Below are positions 7,540 through 13,476 of a DNA stretch of 13,476 nucleotides, one piece after another. Under the pieces are notes generated by a model. The model did no database searches, was not told the origin of the DNA, and saw only the letters and a program-made list of their open reading frames with translations. The DNA lies in the NCBI GenBank assembly GCA_945827765.1, contig CALZPS010000015.1, positions 1 through 13,476 of the forward strand. The letters are read 5' to 3'. Made by a program: the position numbers and the translations under genes. This DNA comes from an uncultured Lachnospiraceae bacterium (GTDB taxonomy: Bacteria > Bacillota > Clostridia > Lachnospirales > Lachnospiraceae). Within the stretch, counting starts at the first letter, position 1, and every line of letters starts with the position of its first letter.

Positions 7540-8835
7540 ATGAAATTATTGATAAAAGGTGGTCATGTCTTAGATCCGCTGACCGGATTGGATGATATTG
7601 CCGATGTGCTGATATGCGAAAAAAGAATCGAAAAGATAAGAAAAGGATTGAAACCGGAGGAGGCAGATGAGGTCATTGACGCTCGCGGCTGCTATGTGAT
7701 GCCGGGGCTGATTGATTTGCATGTGCATTTGCGCGATCCCGGCCTTACCTACAAGGAGACACTGGAAACAGGGGGAAAGGCGGCGGCCAGAGGCGGCGTG
7801 ACGACCATATGCGCGATGCCGAACACGAAACCGGTGACCGACACGGGAGAGATGGTGGAGGAATTACACAAGCGGGCAAAGGTGGAATCTCCGGTGCATA
7901 TCATACAGCTTGGGGCAGTCACCAGGGGGCAGCAGGGAGTAGAACTCGCCGACATTGAAGGAATGGCAAAGGCAGGCTGCTGCGCCATCAGTGAGGACGG
8001 CAAATCTGTGATGAATGCCTCTCTTTACCGAAAGGGAATGAAGCTTGCTAAAGAGAACGGGATTTCCGTGTTTGCACACTGCGAGGATATCACGATGGTG
8101 GAAGGCGGCGTGATGAATGCAGGGGAAAAGGCAAAGGCTTTGGGAGTAAACGGTATCACGAATTCTGTGGAGGATGTTATCGTGGCGAGAGATATCCTGC
8201 TGGCGAAGGAAACCGGAGTACGCCTGCATTTGTGCCATTGTTCGACCGAGGACAGCGTGAAGATGGTGAAGGCAGCCAAGGAAGAAGGGCTGCCGGTGAC
8301 CGGAGAAGTGTGTCCGCATCACTTCATTTTGTCAGAGGATGATATTTTGGAAAATAACGGGCAATACAAGATGAATCCGCCGCTTCGCAGCAAGGCGGAT
8401 GTGGAGGCTTTGCGGGAGGGGTTAAGAACGGATGTGATGGACGTCATTTCCACTGACCACGCACCGCACGCGGAGGAAGAAAAAAATTGCCCGATGGAAA
8501 AGGCGGCATTTGGTATCGTGGGATTGGAGACATCCGCTTGTCTGACTTACACCGAGCTGGTGTGCAAGGAGGTGTTGACTCCGATGCAGATGGCGGAAAA
8601 AATGAGTTATAACCCGGCACAGATTCTGGGGCTTACCGAAAAAGGCTCGGTATCGACAGGAAAGTGGGCAGATTTGATGATATTTGACCCGCGGACGGAG
8701 TACCGGATTGATAAAAGTACGTTTTTATCCAAAGGAAAGAATACCCCGTTTGACGGATTTCCGGTAAAAGGGGAAGTGGTTTGTACGATAGTAGACGGAG
8801 AAGTTGTGTATAGTAGGAGGAGAAAAAATGATTAA
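7540..8835 (+). CDS. pyrC: Dihydroorotase PyrC
   Basis: Zinc amidohydrolase that cyclises N-carbamoyl-L-aspartate to dihydroorotate, the third step of UMP synthesis; cytoplasmic, 431 residues, as expected for the type I (Bacillus-like) enzyme. Metal and catalytic residues are all visible: H61 and H63 in DLHVHLRDPG, D153 in SEDGKS, H180 in FAHCED, H233 in LCHCST, and D306 in STDHAPH. The start has AAGGAGGT (7528-7535) just upstream. It is the first gene of the pyr cluster in this window; its last 8 bases overlap pyrF, which points to coupled translation. The 66-base gap before it shows neither a clear promoter nor a complete PyrR-type attenuator, so the cluster may be read from the upstream gene or be controlled in another way. 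No damage is seen. Confidence 0.97.
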   Translation: MKLLIKGGHVLDPLTGLDDIADVLICEKRIEKIRKGLKPEEADEVIDARGCYVMPGLIDLHVHLRDPGLTYKETLETGGKAAARGGVTTICAMPNTKPVTDTGEMVEELHKRAKVESPVHIIQLGAVTRGQQGVELADIEGMAKAGCCAISEDGKSVMNASLYRKGMKLAKENGISVFAHCEDITMVEGGVMNAGEKAKALGVNGITNSVEDVIVARDILLAKETGVRLHLCHCSTEDSVKMVKAAKEEGLPVTGEVCPHHFILSEDDILENNGQYKMNPPLRSKADVEALREGLRTDVMDVISTDHAPHAEEEKNCPMEKAAFGIVGLETSACLTYTELVCKEVLTPMQMAEKMSYNPAQILGLTEKGSVSTGKWADLMIFDPRTEYRIDKSTFLSKGKNTPFDGFPVKGEVVCTIVDGEVVYSRRRKND

Positions 8836-9757
8836 CAAATTAATTGCAAACATCAAAAAAACAAATGCACCAATCGTAGTGGGCTTAGACCCGACGCTGG
8901 CATTCGTGCCGGAGCATGTGCAGAAAAAAGCGTACGCCGAATACGGAGAGACGCTGGAAGGCGCTGCCGAGGCTATCTGGCAGTTCAATAAAGCCATCGT
9001 GGACAATGTGTATGATTTGATCCCGGCAGTAAAACCGCAGATTGCCATGTATGAACAGTTCGGGCTGCCGGGACTGGCAGCATTCAAAAAAACGGTGGAT
9101 TATTGCAAGTCCAAAGGGCTGGTTGTGATCGGAGATATCAAGCGTGGGGATATCGGATCCACGTCTGCTGCATATGCGGTCGGACATATCGGAAAAGTGC
9201 AGGTGGGGAGTAAGACATATGCACCGTTTGATGAAGATTTTATCACATTGAACCCATACATGGGTTCGGACAGTATCAATCCATTCGTAAAAGTATGCCA
9301 GGAAGAGAAGAAAGGATTGTTTGTACTCGTGAAGACATCCAATCCGTCCAGCGGAGAGTTTCAGGATCGTTTAATCGATGGTCGCCCGCTGTATGAGTGG
9401 GTAGGAGAAAAGGTGAATGAATGGGGCGCACAGTGCATGGGTGACGGATACAGTTATGTCGGTGCCGTAGTAGGCGCAACTTATCCGGAGCAGGGGAAAA
9501 TCCTCCGCAAACTGATGCCGAAAGCATTTATCCTTGTGCCGGGATACGGCGCGCAGGGAGGACAAGGAAAAGATCTGGTTCATTTCTTCAATGAAGACCG
9601 TCTTGGTGCAATTGTCAATTCCTCGCGCGGAATCATTGCTGCATATAAGCAGGAGGCTTATGCGGCTTTTGGCGCGGAAAATTTTGCGGATGCGTCCAGA
9701 GCGGCAGTCGAGGCGATGGTGGCGGATATCGCAGGGGCGATTGCAGCGCAGAAGTAA
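8828..9757 (+). CDS. pyrF: Orotidine 5'-phosphate decarboxylase PyrF (long form)
   Basis: Decarboxylates OMP to UMP, the last step of the pathway. It has 309 residues and belongs to the longer type 2 branch of the family rather than the roughly 235-residue Bacillus subtilis type. The active-site segment GDIKRGDIGST has D103, K105 and D108 in the expected pattern, near the N-terminal VGLDPTL (substrate-binding aspartate). The ATG at 8828 is chosen because AGGAGGAG (8815-8822) lies 5 bases before it and the protein then starts MINKLIANIKKT as in relatives; an in-frame TTG at 8804 would add 8 residues without a good ribosome site. It overlaps the end of pyrC by 8 bases and precedes pyrK by 67 bases. 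Confidence 0.96.
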   Translation: MINKLIANIKKTNAPIVVGLDPTLAFVPEHVQKKAYAEYGETLEGAAEAIWQFNKAIVDNVYDLIPAVKPQIAMYEQFGLPGLAAFKKTVDYCKSKGLVVIGDIKRGDIGSTSAAYAVGHIGKVQVGSKTYAPFDEDFITLNPYMGSDSINPFVKVCQEEKKGLFVLVKTSNPSSGEFQDRLIDGRPLYEWVGEKVNEWGAQCMGDGYSYVGAVVGATYPEQGKILRKLMPKAFILVPGYGAQGGQGKDLVHFFNEDRLGAIVNSSRGIIAAYKQEAYAAFGAENFADASRAAVEAMVADIAGAIAAQK

Positions 9758-9824
9758 GATCATATGAGCCGGGGCAAATAGAGATCGAAATCAAAAGATG
9801 ATAAAAAAGGATAGGGTGAATATC

Positions 9825-10607
9825 ATGTCTTGTAAACGGAAAGAAACCGCCATGGTAGTATCGCAGGAGTGTCTCCTGCCCGGTATCTACAGTATGTGGC
9901 TTGAGACTAAGGAAATTGCCGGGCTGGCAGTGCCGGGACAGTTTATTTCCATGTATACAAAAGATGGAAGTAAGTTACTCCCAAGACCCATCAGTCTCTG
10001 CGAGATTGAAAAAGAGACGAACAGACTGCGTGTTGTGTACCGCGTGACGGGCGAAAACACAGGAACCAAACAGTTTTCAGAAATGAAAGCGGGTGATACG
10101 ATTGAGATTCTGGGTCCGTTAGGAAATGGTTTTCCACTGGAAGCGGGCAGAGGGAAAAAAGCATTTTTGATTGGCGGGGGGATCGGTGTTCCGCCTATGC
10201 TGGAACTTGCCAAACAGCTGGACGCTCAAAAACAGCTTGTTATGGGCTATCGGGATGAGCAGTTTTTGACAGATGAGTTTACAAAAAATGGAACGTTGTA
10301 TGTGGCGACGGAGGACGGCAGTGCGGGTACGAAGGGCAATGTCATGGACGCAATTCGTGAAAATGCCCTGGGGGCAGAAATCATATATGCCTGTGGTCCG
10401 TCTCCGATGCTGCGGGCAATCAAGCAGTATGCTGAGGAAAATAATATAGTATGCTATGTATCAATGGAGGAGCGGATGGCGTGCGGTATCGGAGCGTGTC
10501 TGGCGTGTGTGTGTCAGTCAAAGGAAGTCGACGGACACAGCCATGTGCATAATAAGCGTGTCTGCAAGGACGGACCGGTATTCTTGAGTACGGAGGTGGA
10601 AATCTGA
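9825..10607 (+). CDS. pyrK: Dihydroorotate dehydrogenase B electron-transfer subunit PyrK
   Basis: Iron-sulfur flavoprotein that passes electrons from PyrD to NAD+; 260 residues. It shows the FAD-binding RPIS (54-57), nucleotide-binding GGGIGVPPM (from 117), and C-terminal 2Fe-2S ligands C220, C225, C228 and C247 in the typical CxxxxCxxC...C pattern, with one extra cysteine at 230. I place the start at ATG 9825, preceded by AGGGTGA, because the protein then begins close to the family's usual start; ATG 9798 is in frame but has no convincing ribosome site and would add 9 residues. The stop shares a base with the pyrD start (TGATG), so the two subunits are made together, as expected for a heterotetramer. 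Confidence 0.95.
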   Translation: MSCKRKETAMVVSQECLLPGIYSMWLETKEIAGLAVPGQFISMYTKDGSKLLPRPISLCEIEKETNRLRVVYRVTGENTGTKQFSEMKAGDTIEILGPLGNGFPLEAGRGKKAFLIGGGIGVPPMLELAKQLDAQKQLVMGYRDEQFLTDEFTKNGTLYVATEDGSAGTKGNVMDAIRENALGAEIIYACGPSPMLRAIKQYAEENNIVCYVSMEERMACGIGACLACVCQSKEVDGHSHVHNKRVCKDGPVFLSTEVEI

Positions 10608-11545
10608 TGGAGATGAGACAGGCAGCAGATGAGAAACAAACGATAGATACGCGTGTCTGTATAGCCGGGGTGGAACTCAAAAACCCGGTCATGACGGCGT
10701 CAGGAACCTTTGGCTCCGGACAGGAATATAGTGAATTTGTGGATTTAAAGCGTCTGGGGGCAGTGGTTACAAAAGGTGTGGCAAATGTACCGTGGGCGGG
10801 AAATCCGACTCCGCGCATCGCGGAAACCTACGGCGGGATGATGAATGCCATTGGTCTGCAGAATCCGGGAATTGATGTGTTTTGCGAGCGGGACATCCCC
10901 TATTTGCAGCAGTTTGATACAAAGATTATTGTCAATGTCTGCGGACATGCACCGGAAGAATATCTGGCGGTGGTCGAACGGCTGGCAGACGAGCCAATTG
11001 ATATGATGGAGATTAACATTTCCTGCCCGAATGTAAATGCCGGATTTCTGGCGTTTGGGCAAGATGCGAAAAATGTCGAAAAGCTGACAGCACAGATTAA
11101 GAAAATTGCGAAACAGCCGGTTATTATGAAACTGACTCCGAACGTGACAGATATTACGGAAATAGCCAGAGCGGCGGAGGCGGGCGGAGCGGACGCATTG
11201 TCGCTGATTAATACATTGACCGGGATGAAAATCGATGTGGAGCGTCAGACCTTTGCGTTGGCAAATAAAACCGGCGGTGTGTCCGGCCCGGCGGTGAAAC
11301 CGATTGCCGTGCGTATGGTTTATCAGGTGGCAAATGCGGTCAGTGTGCCGATTATCGGTATGGGCGGCATCGCCACGGCGGCGGACGCTCTGGAATTTAT
11401 CCTGGCGGGAGCGACGGCGGTATCCGTGGGAACGGCGAATTTTTACAATCCGACGGCGACCATCGAGGTGGCAGAAGGCATCGAGGACTATATGAGACGG
11501 CACAATGTCAAACGTGTGACGGAGCTGATCGGGGCAGTGAGATAA
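10607..11545 (+). CDS. pyrD: Dihydroorotate dehydrogenase B catalytic subunit PyrD (class 1B)
   Basis: FMN enzyme that oxidises dihydroorotate to orotate using NAD+ through PyrK; cytoplasmic, 312 residues. The N-terminal NPVMTASGTFGSG segment, the NISCPNVNAG motif with the catalytic cysteine C140 (class 1 enzymes use Cys, class 2 use Ser), and the phosphate-binding GMGGIATAADALEFILAGA near the C-terminus are all clear. GGAGGTGG (10592-10599) lies 7 bases upstream of the start. Adjacent pyrK confirms the 1B type. After its stop the pyr gene order is interrupted by a toxin-gene remnant before pyrE. Confidence 0.97.
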   Translation: MEMRQAADEKQTIDTRVCIAGVELKNPVMTASGTFGSGQEYSEFVDLKRLGAVVTKGVANVPWAGNPTPRIAETYGGMMNAIGLQNPGIDVFCERDIPYLQQFDTKIIVNVCGHAPEEYLAVVERLADEPIDMMEINISCPNVNAGFLAFGQDAKNVEKLTAQIKKIAKQPVIMKLTPNVTDITEIARAAEAGGADALSLINTLTGMKIDVERQTFALANKTGGVSGPAVKPIAVRMVYQVANAVSVPIIGMGGIATAADALEFILAGATAVSVGTANFYNPTATIEVAEGIEDYMRRHNVKRVTELIGAVR

Positions 11546-11546
11546 T

Positions 11547-11858
11547 GTGAATGGATGGCAGGATTATGTTTATTGGCAGACAGAGGATAGAAAAACCTTG
11601 AAAAAGATTCATGTTCTTATAGAGGATATATGCAGAAACGGAAATGAAGGCATCGGAAAACCAGAACCGTTGTCAGAAAATCAAAAAACATTAGTGGAAC
11701 ATAGATATGAAAATAATTGTTATTTCCTATTTCTTATGTTAGAATGTATAGAAGATTTTGGAAAAAGCAATTTATTGCTCCGGAAAGTTTGTTTTAGTAA
11801 ACAGGAGGTTTTAACAAGATGGAAGCTTATAAGCAGGAATTTATTGATTTTATGGTAG
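11547..11858 (+). pseudogene. yoeB: Decayed YoeB-type mRNA-interferase toxin gene between pyrD and pyrE
   Basis: An open frame of 103 codons from a GTG at 11547. Residues 1-42 strongly resemble the N-terminal half of YoeB: WQDYVYWQTEDRKTLKKI, then GKPEPL holding the equivalent of the first catalytic glutamate (E40). Similarity stops near 11672. The rest (SENQKTLVEHRY...) is not YoeB, lacks the second-half Arg and the terminal His-Tyr needed for RNA cleavage, and the last 14 codons run out of frame through the start of pyrE. A possible trace NISG, as in YoeB NLSG, is readable in another frame at 11687-11698, suggesting frameshift plus deletion. The first few residues of the toxin are also missing, no ribosome site is seen, and no YefM-like antitoxin gene is present. 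The region is more AT-rich than the pyr genes. I infer a dead remnant; a short expressed protein cannot be excluded. Confidence 0.72.
11717..11745 (+). promoter_or_regulatory. Internal promoter candidate for pyrE
   Basis: TTGTTA (11717-11722), a 17-base spacer ending TGT, then TAGAAT (11740-11745), so the -10 has the TG extension. Transcription would start near 11752, giving a leader of about 67 bases before pyrE. It lies inside the AT-rich toxin remnant. Confidence 0.5.
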
Positions 11859-12493
11859 AGAGCCAGGTGCTTAAATTCGGAGAATTTACATTAAAGAGCG
11901 GAAGAAAGTCTCCGTTTTTTATGAATGCAGGAGCATATGTAACGGGTACGCAGCTTCGCCGTCTGGGCGAATATTACGCAAAGGCCATTCATGACAATTA
12001 CGGACTGGATTTTGATGTGCTGTTCGGGCCTGCATATAAGGGAATTCCACTGAGTGTAGCTACGACGATGGCAATCAGTGAATTGTACGGAAAGGATATC
12101 CGTTATTGTTCTAATCGTAAAGAGGTAAAAGACCACGGAGATACGGGCATTCTGTTGGGGAGCAAGATGAAGGACGGCGACCGTGTCGTTATCATTGAGG
12201 ATGTGACGACCTCCGGCAAGTCGATCGAGGAGACATTCCCGATTATCAAAGCGCAGGCTGATGTGAAAATCAAAGGACTGATGGTGTCTTTAAACCGTAT
12301 GGAGGTCGGCAAAGGCGGAAAGGTGAGCGCACTGGAAGAGATTCAGGAAACCTATGGATTTCCGGCGAATGCAATCGTGACGATGAAGGAAGTGACAGAG
12401 TACCTGTATAACAGACCGTGCAACGGGGAAATTATAATCGATGATACGATAAAGTCAGCAATTGATGCATATTATGAAATATATGGCTGCTGA
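11819..12493 (+). CDS. pyrE: Orotate phosphoribosyltransferase PyrE
   Basis: Joins orotate and PRPP to give OMP; 224 residues, cytoplasmic dimer in the family. It has the PRPP-binding loop VVIIEDVTTSGKS (E127, D128, T130, T131, S132, G133), the flexible catalytic loop RKEVKDHGD (R100, K101, K104, H106), and FGPAYKGIPL near residue 65. AGGAGG (11803-11808) lies 10 bases before the ATG. In this window it is separated from pyrD by the toxin remnant and may have its own promoter there, so its expression need not follow that of pyrCFKD exactly. No terminator is seen after it. Confidence 0.97.
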   Translation: MEAYKQEFIDFMVESQVLKFGEFTLKSGRKSPFFMNAGAYVTGTQLRRLGEYYAKAIHDNYGLDFDVLFGPAYKGIPLSVATTMAISELYGKDIRYCSNRKEVKDHGDTGILLGSKMKDGDRVVIIEDVTTSGKSIEETFPIIKAQADVKIKGLMVSLNRMEVGKGGKVSALEEIQETYGFPANAIVTMKEVTEYLYNRPCNGEIIIDDTIKSAIDAYYEIYGC

Positions 12494-12541
12494 TGCAGCA
12501 CGCAGCATTGTTTGATGCAAATATAGAAAGGAATTGTTATT

Positions 12542-12691
12542 ATGGAAAAGGCATATAAGACGATGACATCCTCCAGTGTGATGAATATCACAGTCGGAAT
12601 TATTATGATAGTCGCTGGATTGACGGCAGGCATTATCACTGTCGTCAATGGAGCAAGGCTTTTAAAGGACAGGCATGAGATGACGTTTTGA
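12542..12691 (+). CDS. Small single-pass membrane protein (49 aa)
   Basis: A short ORF starting MEKAYKTMTSSSVMN, with one hydrophobic segment (about residues 15-40, ITVGIIMIVAGLTAGIITVV) followed by NGARLLKDRHEMTF. AAAGGAA (12527-12533) lies 8 bases before the ATG, supporting translation. The layout (short polar N-terminus, one glycine-rich helix, basic C-terminal stretch) suggests an inner-membrane protein with the C-terminus in the cytoplasm. I do not recognise a function; similar small proteins occur next to VanZ genes in Lachnospiraceae as far as I recall. It follows pyrE by 48 bases and precedes the VanZ-family gene by 32 bases, so it could be co-transcribed with both. Confidence 0.7.
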   Translation: MEKAYKTMTSSSVMNITVGIIMIVAGLTAGIITVVNGARLLKDRHEMTF

Positions 12692-12723
12692 ATATGAACA
12701 GGGTGAGCTAAAGGAGCAGTATT

Positions 12724-13185
12724 TTGAGTCAGAAAAAAATAAAAAGATATCGTGCACTCGGAAAAGTATTCTTTTGGGCATATTTTGTTTTCCTGGTTTA
12801 TTTTTTGTGCTTTGCCGAATGGTACGGGCGTACCGGAGTGACGCAGGAATACAGATACAACTTCGAATTGTTTAAAGAGATACGCCGTTTTATCGAATAC
12901 CGGGAGGAACTGGGAATCTTCGCGGTATTCGCCAATTTATTCGGAAATATATTGATTTTTGTTCCGTTTGGATTCTCTATCGCTGTGGCAAGCAGCAACA
13001 GAGGGTTTCTCAAGACAATTTGTTGTAGTTTCTTATTAAGTTTGGGAGTGGAGGTGCTCCAGCTGGTGACGCGGGTCGGCAGCTGTGACGTGGATGATTT
13101 GCTCTTGAACACGATAGGGGGAGCGTTCGGATATATTTTCTTTTTGATATGCAATGGAATAAGGAGAAGTCGCAATGGGCGTTAA
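12724..13185 (+). CDS. VanZ family membrane protein
   Basis: A 153-residue protein with about four membrane helices (near 12-30, 62-85, 92-112 and 125-145). VanZ hallmarks are NLFGNILIFVPFGFS and the later VEVLQLVTRVGSCDVDDLLLNTIGGAFGY. VanZ was named from a teicoplanin-resistance cluster, but most homologues lie outside such clusters and have no settled role; cell-envelope function is the usual guess. Nothing nearby suggests glycopeptide resistance. The start is TTG at 12724: it has AAGGAG (12711-12716) 7 bases upstream, a stop codon lies in frame at 12709, and no ATG occurs near the N-terminus. It overlaps the next gene by 11 bases. Confidence 0.88.
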   Translation: MSQKKIKRYRALGKVFFWAYFVFLVYFLCFAEWYGRTGVTQEYRYNFELFKEIRRFIEYREELGIFAVFANLFGNILIFVPFGFSIAVASSNRGFLKTICCSFLLSLGVEVLQLVTRVGSCDVDDLLLNTIGGAFGYIFFLICNGIRRSRNGR

Positions 13186-13476
13186 TAATAATGAAAAGGC
13201 AAGGCAGGTTCAGGAGACAAACAGCTCTCACAAGGGGGCCTACTCCTGTTATCTGGCAGGAGGCGCGTTGACGGTCCTGGCAGCCGCAGTCGCGATTGCT
13301 TTCTGGTCGGACGGGAAGAATAACGGTTACGTCGGAGGAATGGGAATCGTGGCATTGTTTCTTGCGGGAATCGGCATTCGGGCGGCGATGGAAGGATTTC
13401 GCTACTATGCAGGGAACAGAAAACTGAGAGCAGCTTTCTCGGGAAAACGGGATAGGAATTATCTGATTTGTAGGGT
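13175..13476 (+). CDS. Small membrane protein, DUF6142-like, 3' partial
   Basis: The ATG at 13175 lies inside the end of the VanZ-family gene with AAGGAGA (13161-13167) 7 bases upstream. The frame stays open to the right edge for 100 codons. There is a polar N-terminus (MGVNNNEKARQVQETNSSHKG), two hydrophobic segments (about 25-42 and 53-70) and a polar stretch ending NYLICRV, where another helix may begin. The two-helix pattern with a GG-containing turn and the NYLxCR segment remind me of DUF6142 proteins, but this is from memory and moderate at best. The overlap implies translation coupled to the VanZ-family gene. Confidence 0.65.
   Translation, partial: MGVNNNEKARQVQETNSSHKGAYSCYLAGGALTVLAAAVAIAFWSDGKNNGYVGGMGIVALFLAGIGIRAAMEGFRYYAGNRKLRAAFSGKRDRNYLICR

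Noticed and set aside
8804..8827. Earlier TTG start for pyrF
   Set aside because: The ATG at 8828 has a strong AGGAGG site at the right distance and gives the usual family N-terminus; the TTG has none.
9798..9824. Earlier ATG start for pyrK
   Set aside because: No good ribosome site precedes it, and relatives begin close to the ATG at 9825.
11766..11779. Palindrome AGCAATTTATTGCT in the pyrE leader
   Set aside because: Six pairs, A-T rich, no T run and no alternative pairing with the ribosome site that I can see; too weak to call an attenuator.
12486..12511. GCTGC/GCAGC hairpin at the end of pyrE
   Set aside because: The stem is short, overlaps the stop codon and is not followed by T residues, so it is not called a terminator.
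12724..13185. Glycopeptide resistance role for the VanZ-like gene
   Set aside because: None of vanH, vanA, vanX, vanS or vanR is present, and VanZ homologues are widespread in bacteria without such resistance.

Overview
This window looks like chromosomal DNA of a Gram-positive anaerobe of the Clostridia, most likely a gut Lachnospiraceae-type organism. The reasons are strong AGGAGG-type ribosome binding sites, GTG and TTG starts, an NAD-linked dihydroorotate dehydrogenase (PyrD class 1B with PyrK), an ABC-2 permease fused to a CPBP protease, and several small membrane proteins of a style common in that family. The genus assignment is inference. All genes are on the + strand, and no tRNA, rRNA, CRISPR array or intact mobile element was seen.

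Layout. (1) 1-1803 is the 3' part of an ABC exporter half-transporter that runs off the left edge and ends at a strong hairpin (1811-1850). (2) 2000-4875 is a two-gene ABC-2 operon: a NatA-like ATPase, then a permease fused to a CPBP intramembrane metalloprotease, overlapping by 4 bases and preceded by a good promoter. (3) 4863-5500 is bioY. Its promoter overlaps a BirA-type biotin operator, one half-site of which lies inside the end of the preceding gene. A terminator follows at 5528-5568. (4) 5595-7473 is a single gene for a condensation-fold acyltransferase joined to a six-helix membrane domain. A perfect 10-bp inverted repeat sits over its extended -10 box. (5) 7540-12493 is a de novo pyrimidine cluster, pyrC-pyrF-pyrK-pyrD-pyrE. 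(6) 12542 to the right edge holds three small membrane proteins: a 49-aa single-pass protein, a VanZ-family protein and a partial DUF6142-like protein.

The pyr genes encode carbamoyl-aspartate cyclisation (PyrC), oxidation to orotate (PyrD+PyrK), addition of ribose-phosphate (PyrE) and decarboxylation to UMP (PyrF). The carbamoyl-phosphate and aspartate transcarbamylase steps are not in the window. Between pyrD and pyrE lies an AT-rich insert of about 270 bases that starts with the N-terminal half of a YoeB-type toxin. No antitoxin or toxin C-terminus is present, and a promoter-like sequence (TTGTTA, 17 bases, extended TAGAAT) now lies within it upstream of pyrE.

The most interesting points are the toxin remnant and internal promoter inside a housekeeping operon, the palindromic operator candidate before the acyltransferase gene, the BirA operator that reaches into the neighbouring gene, and the permease-protease fusion. 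No stretch longer than 300 bases is without an assigned feature.
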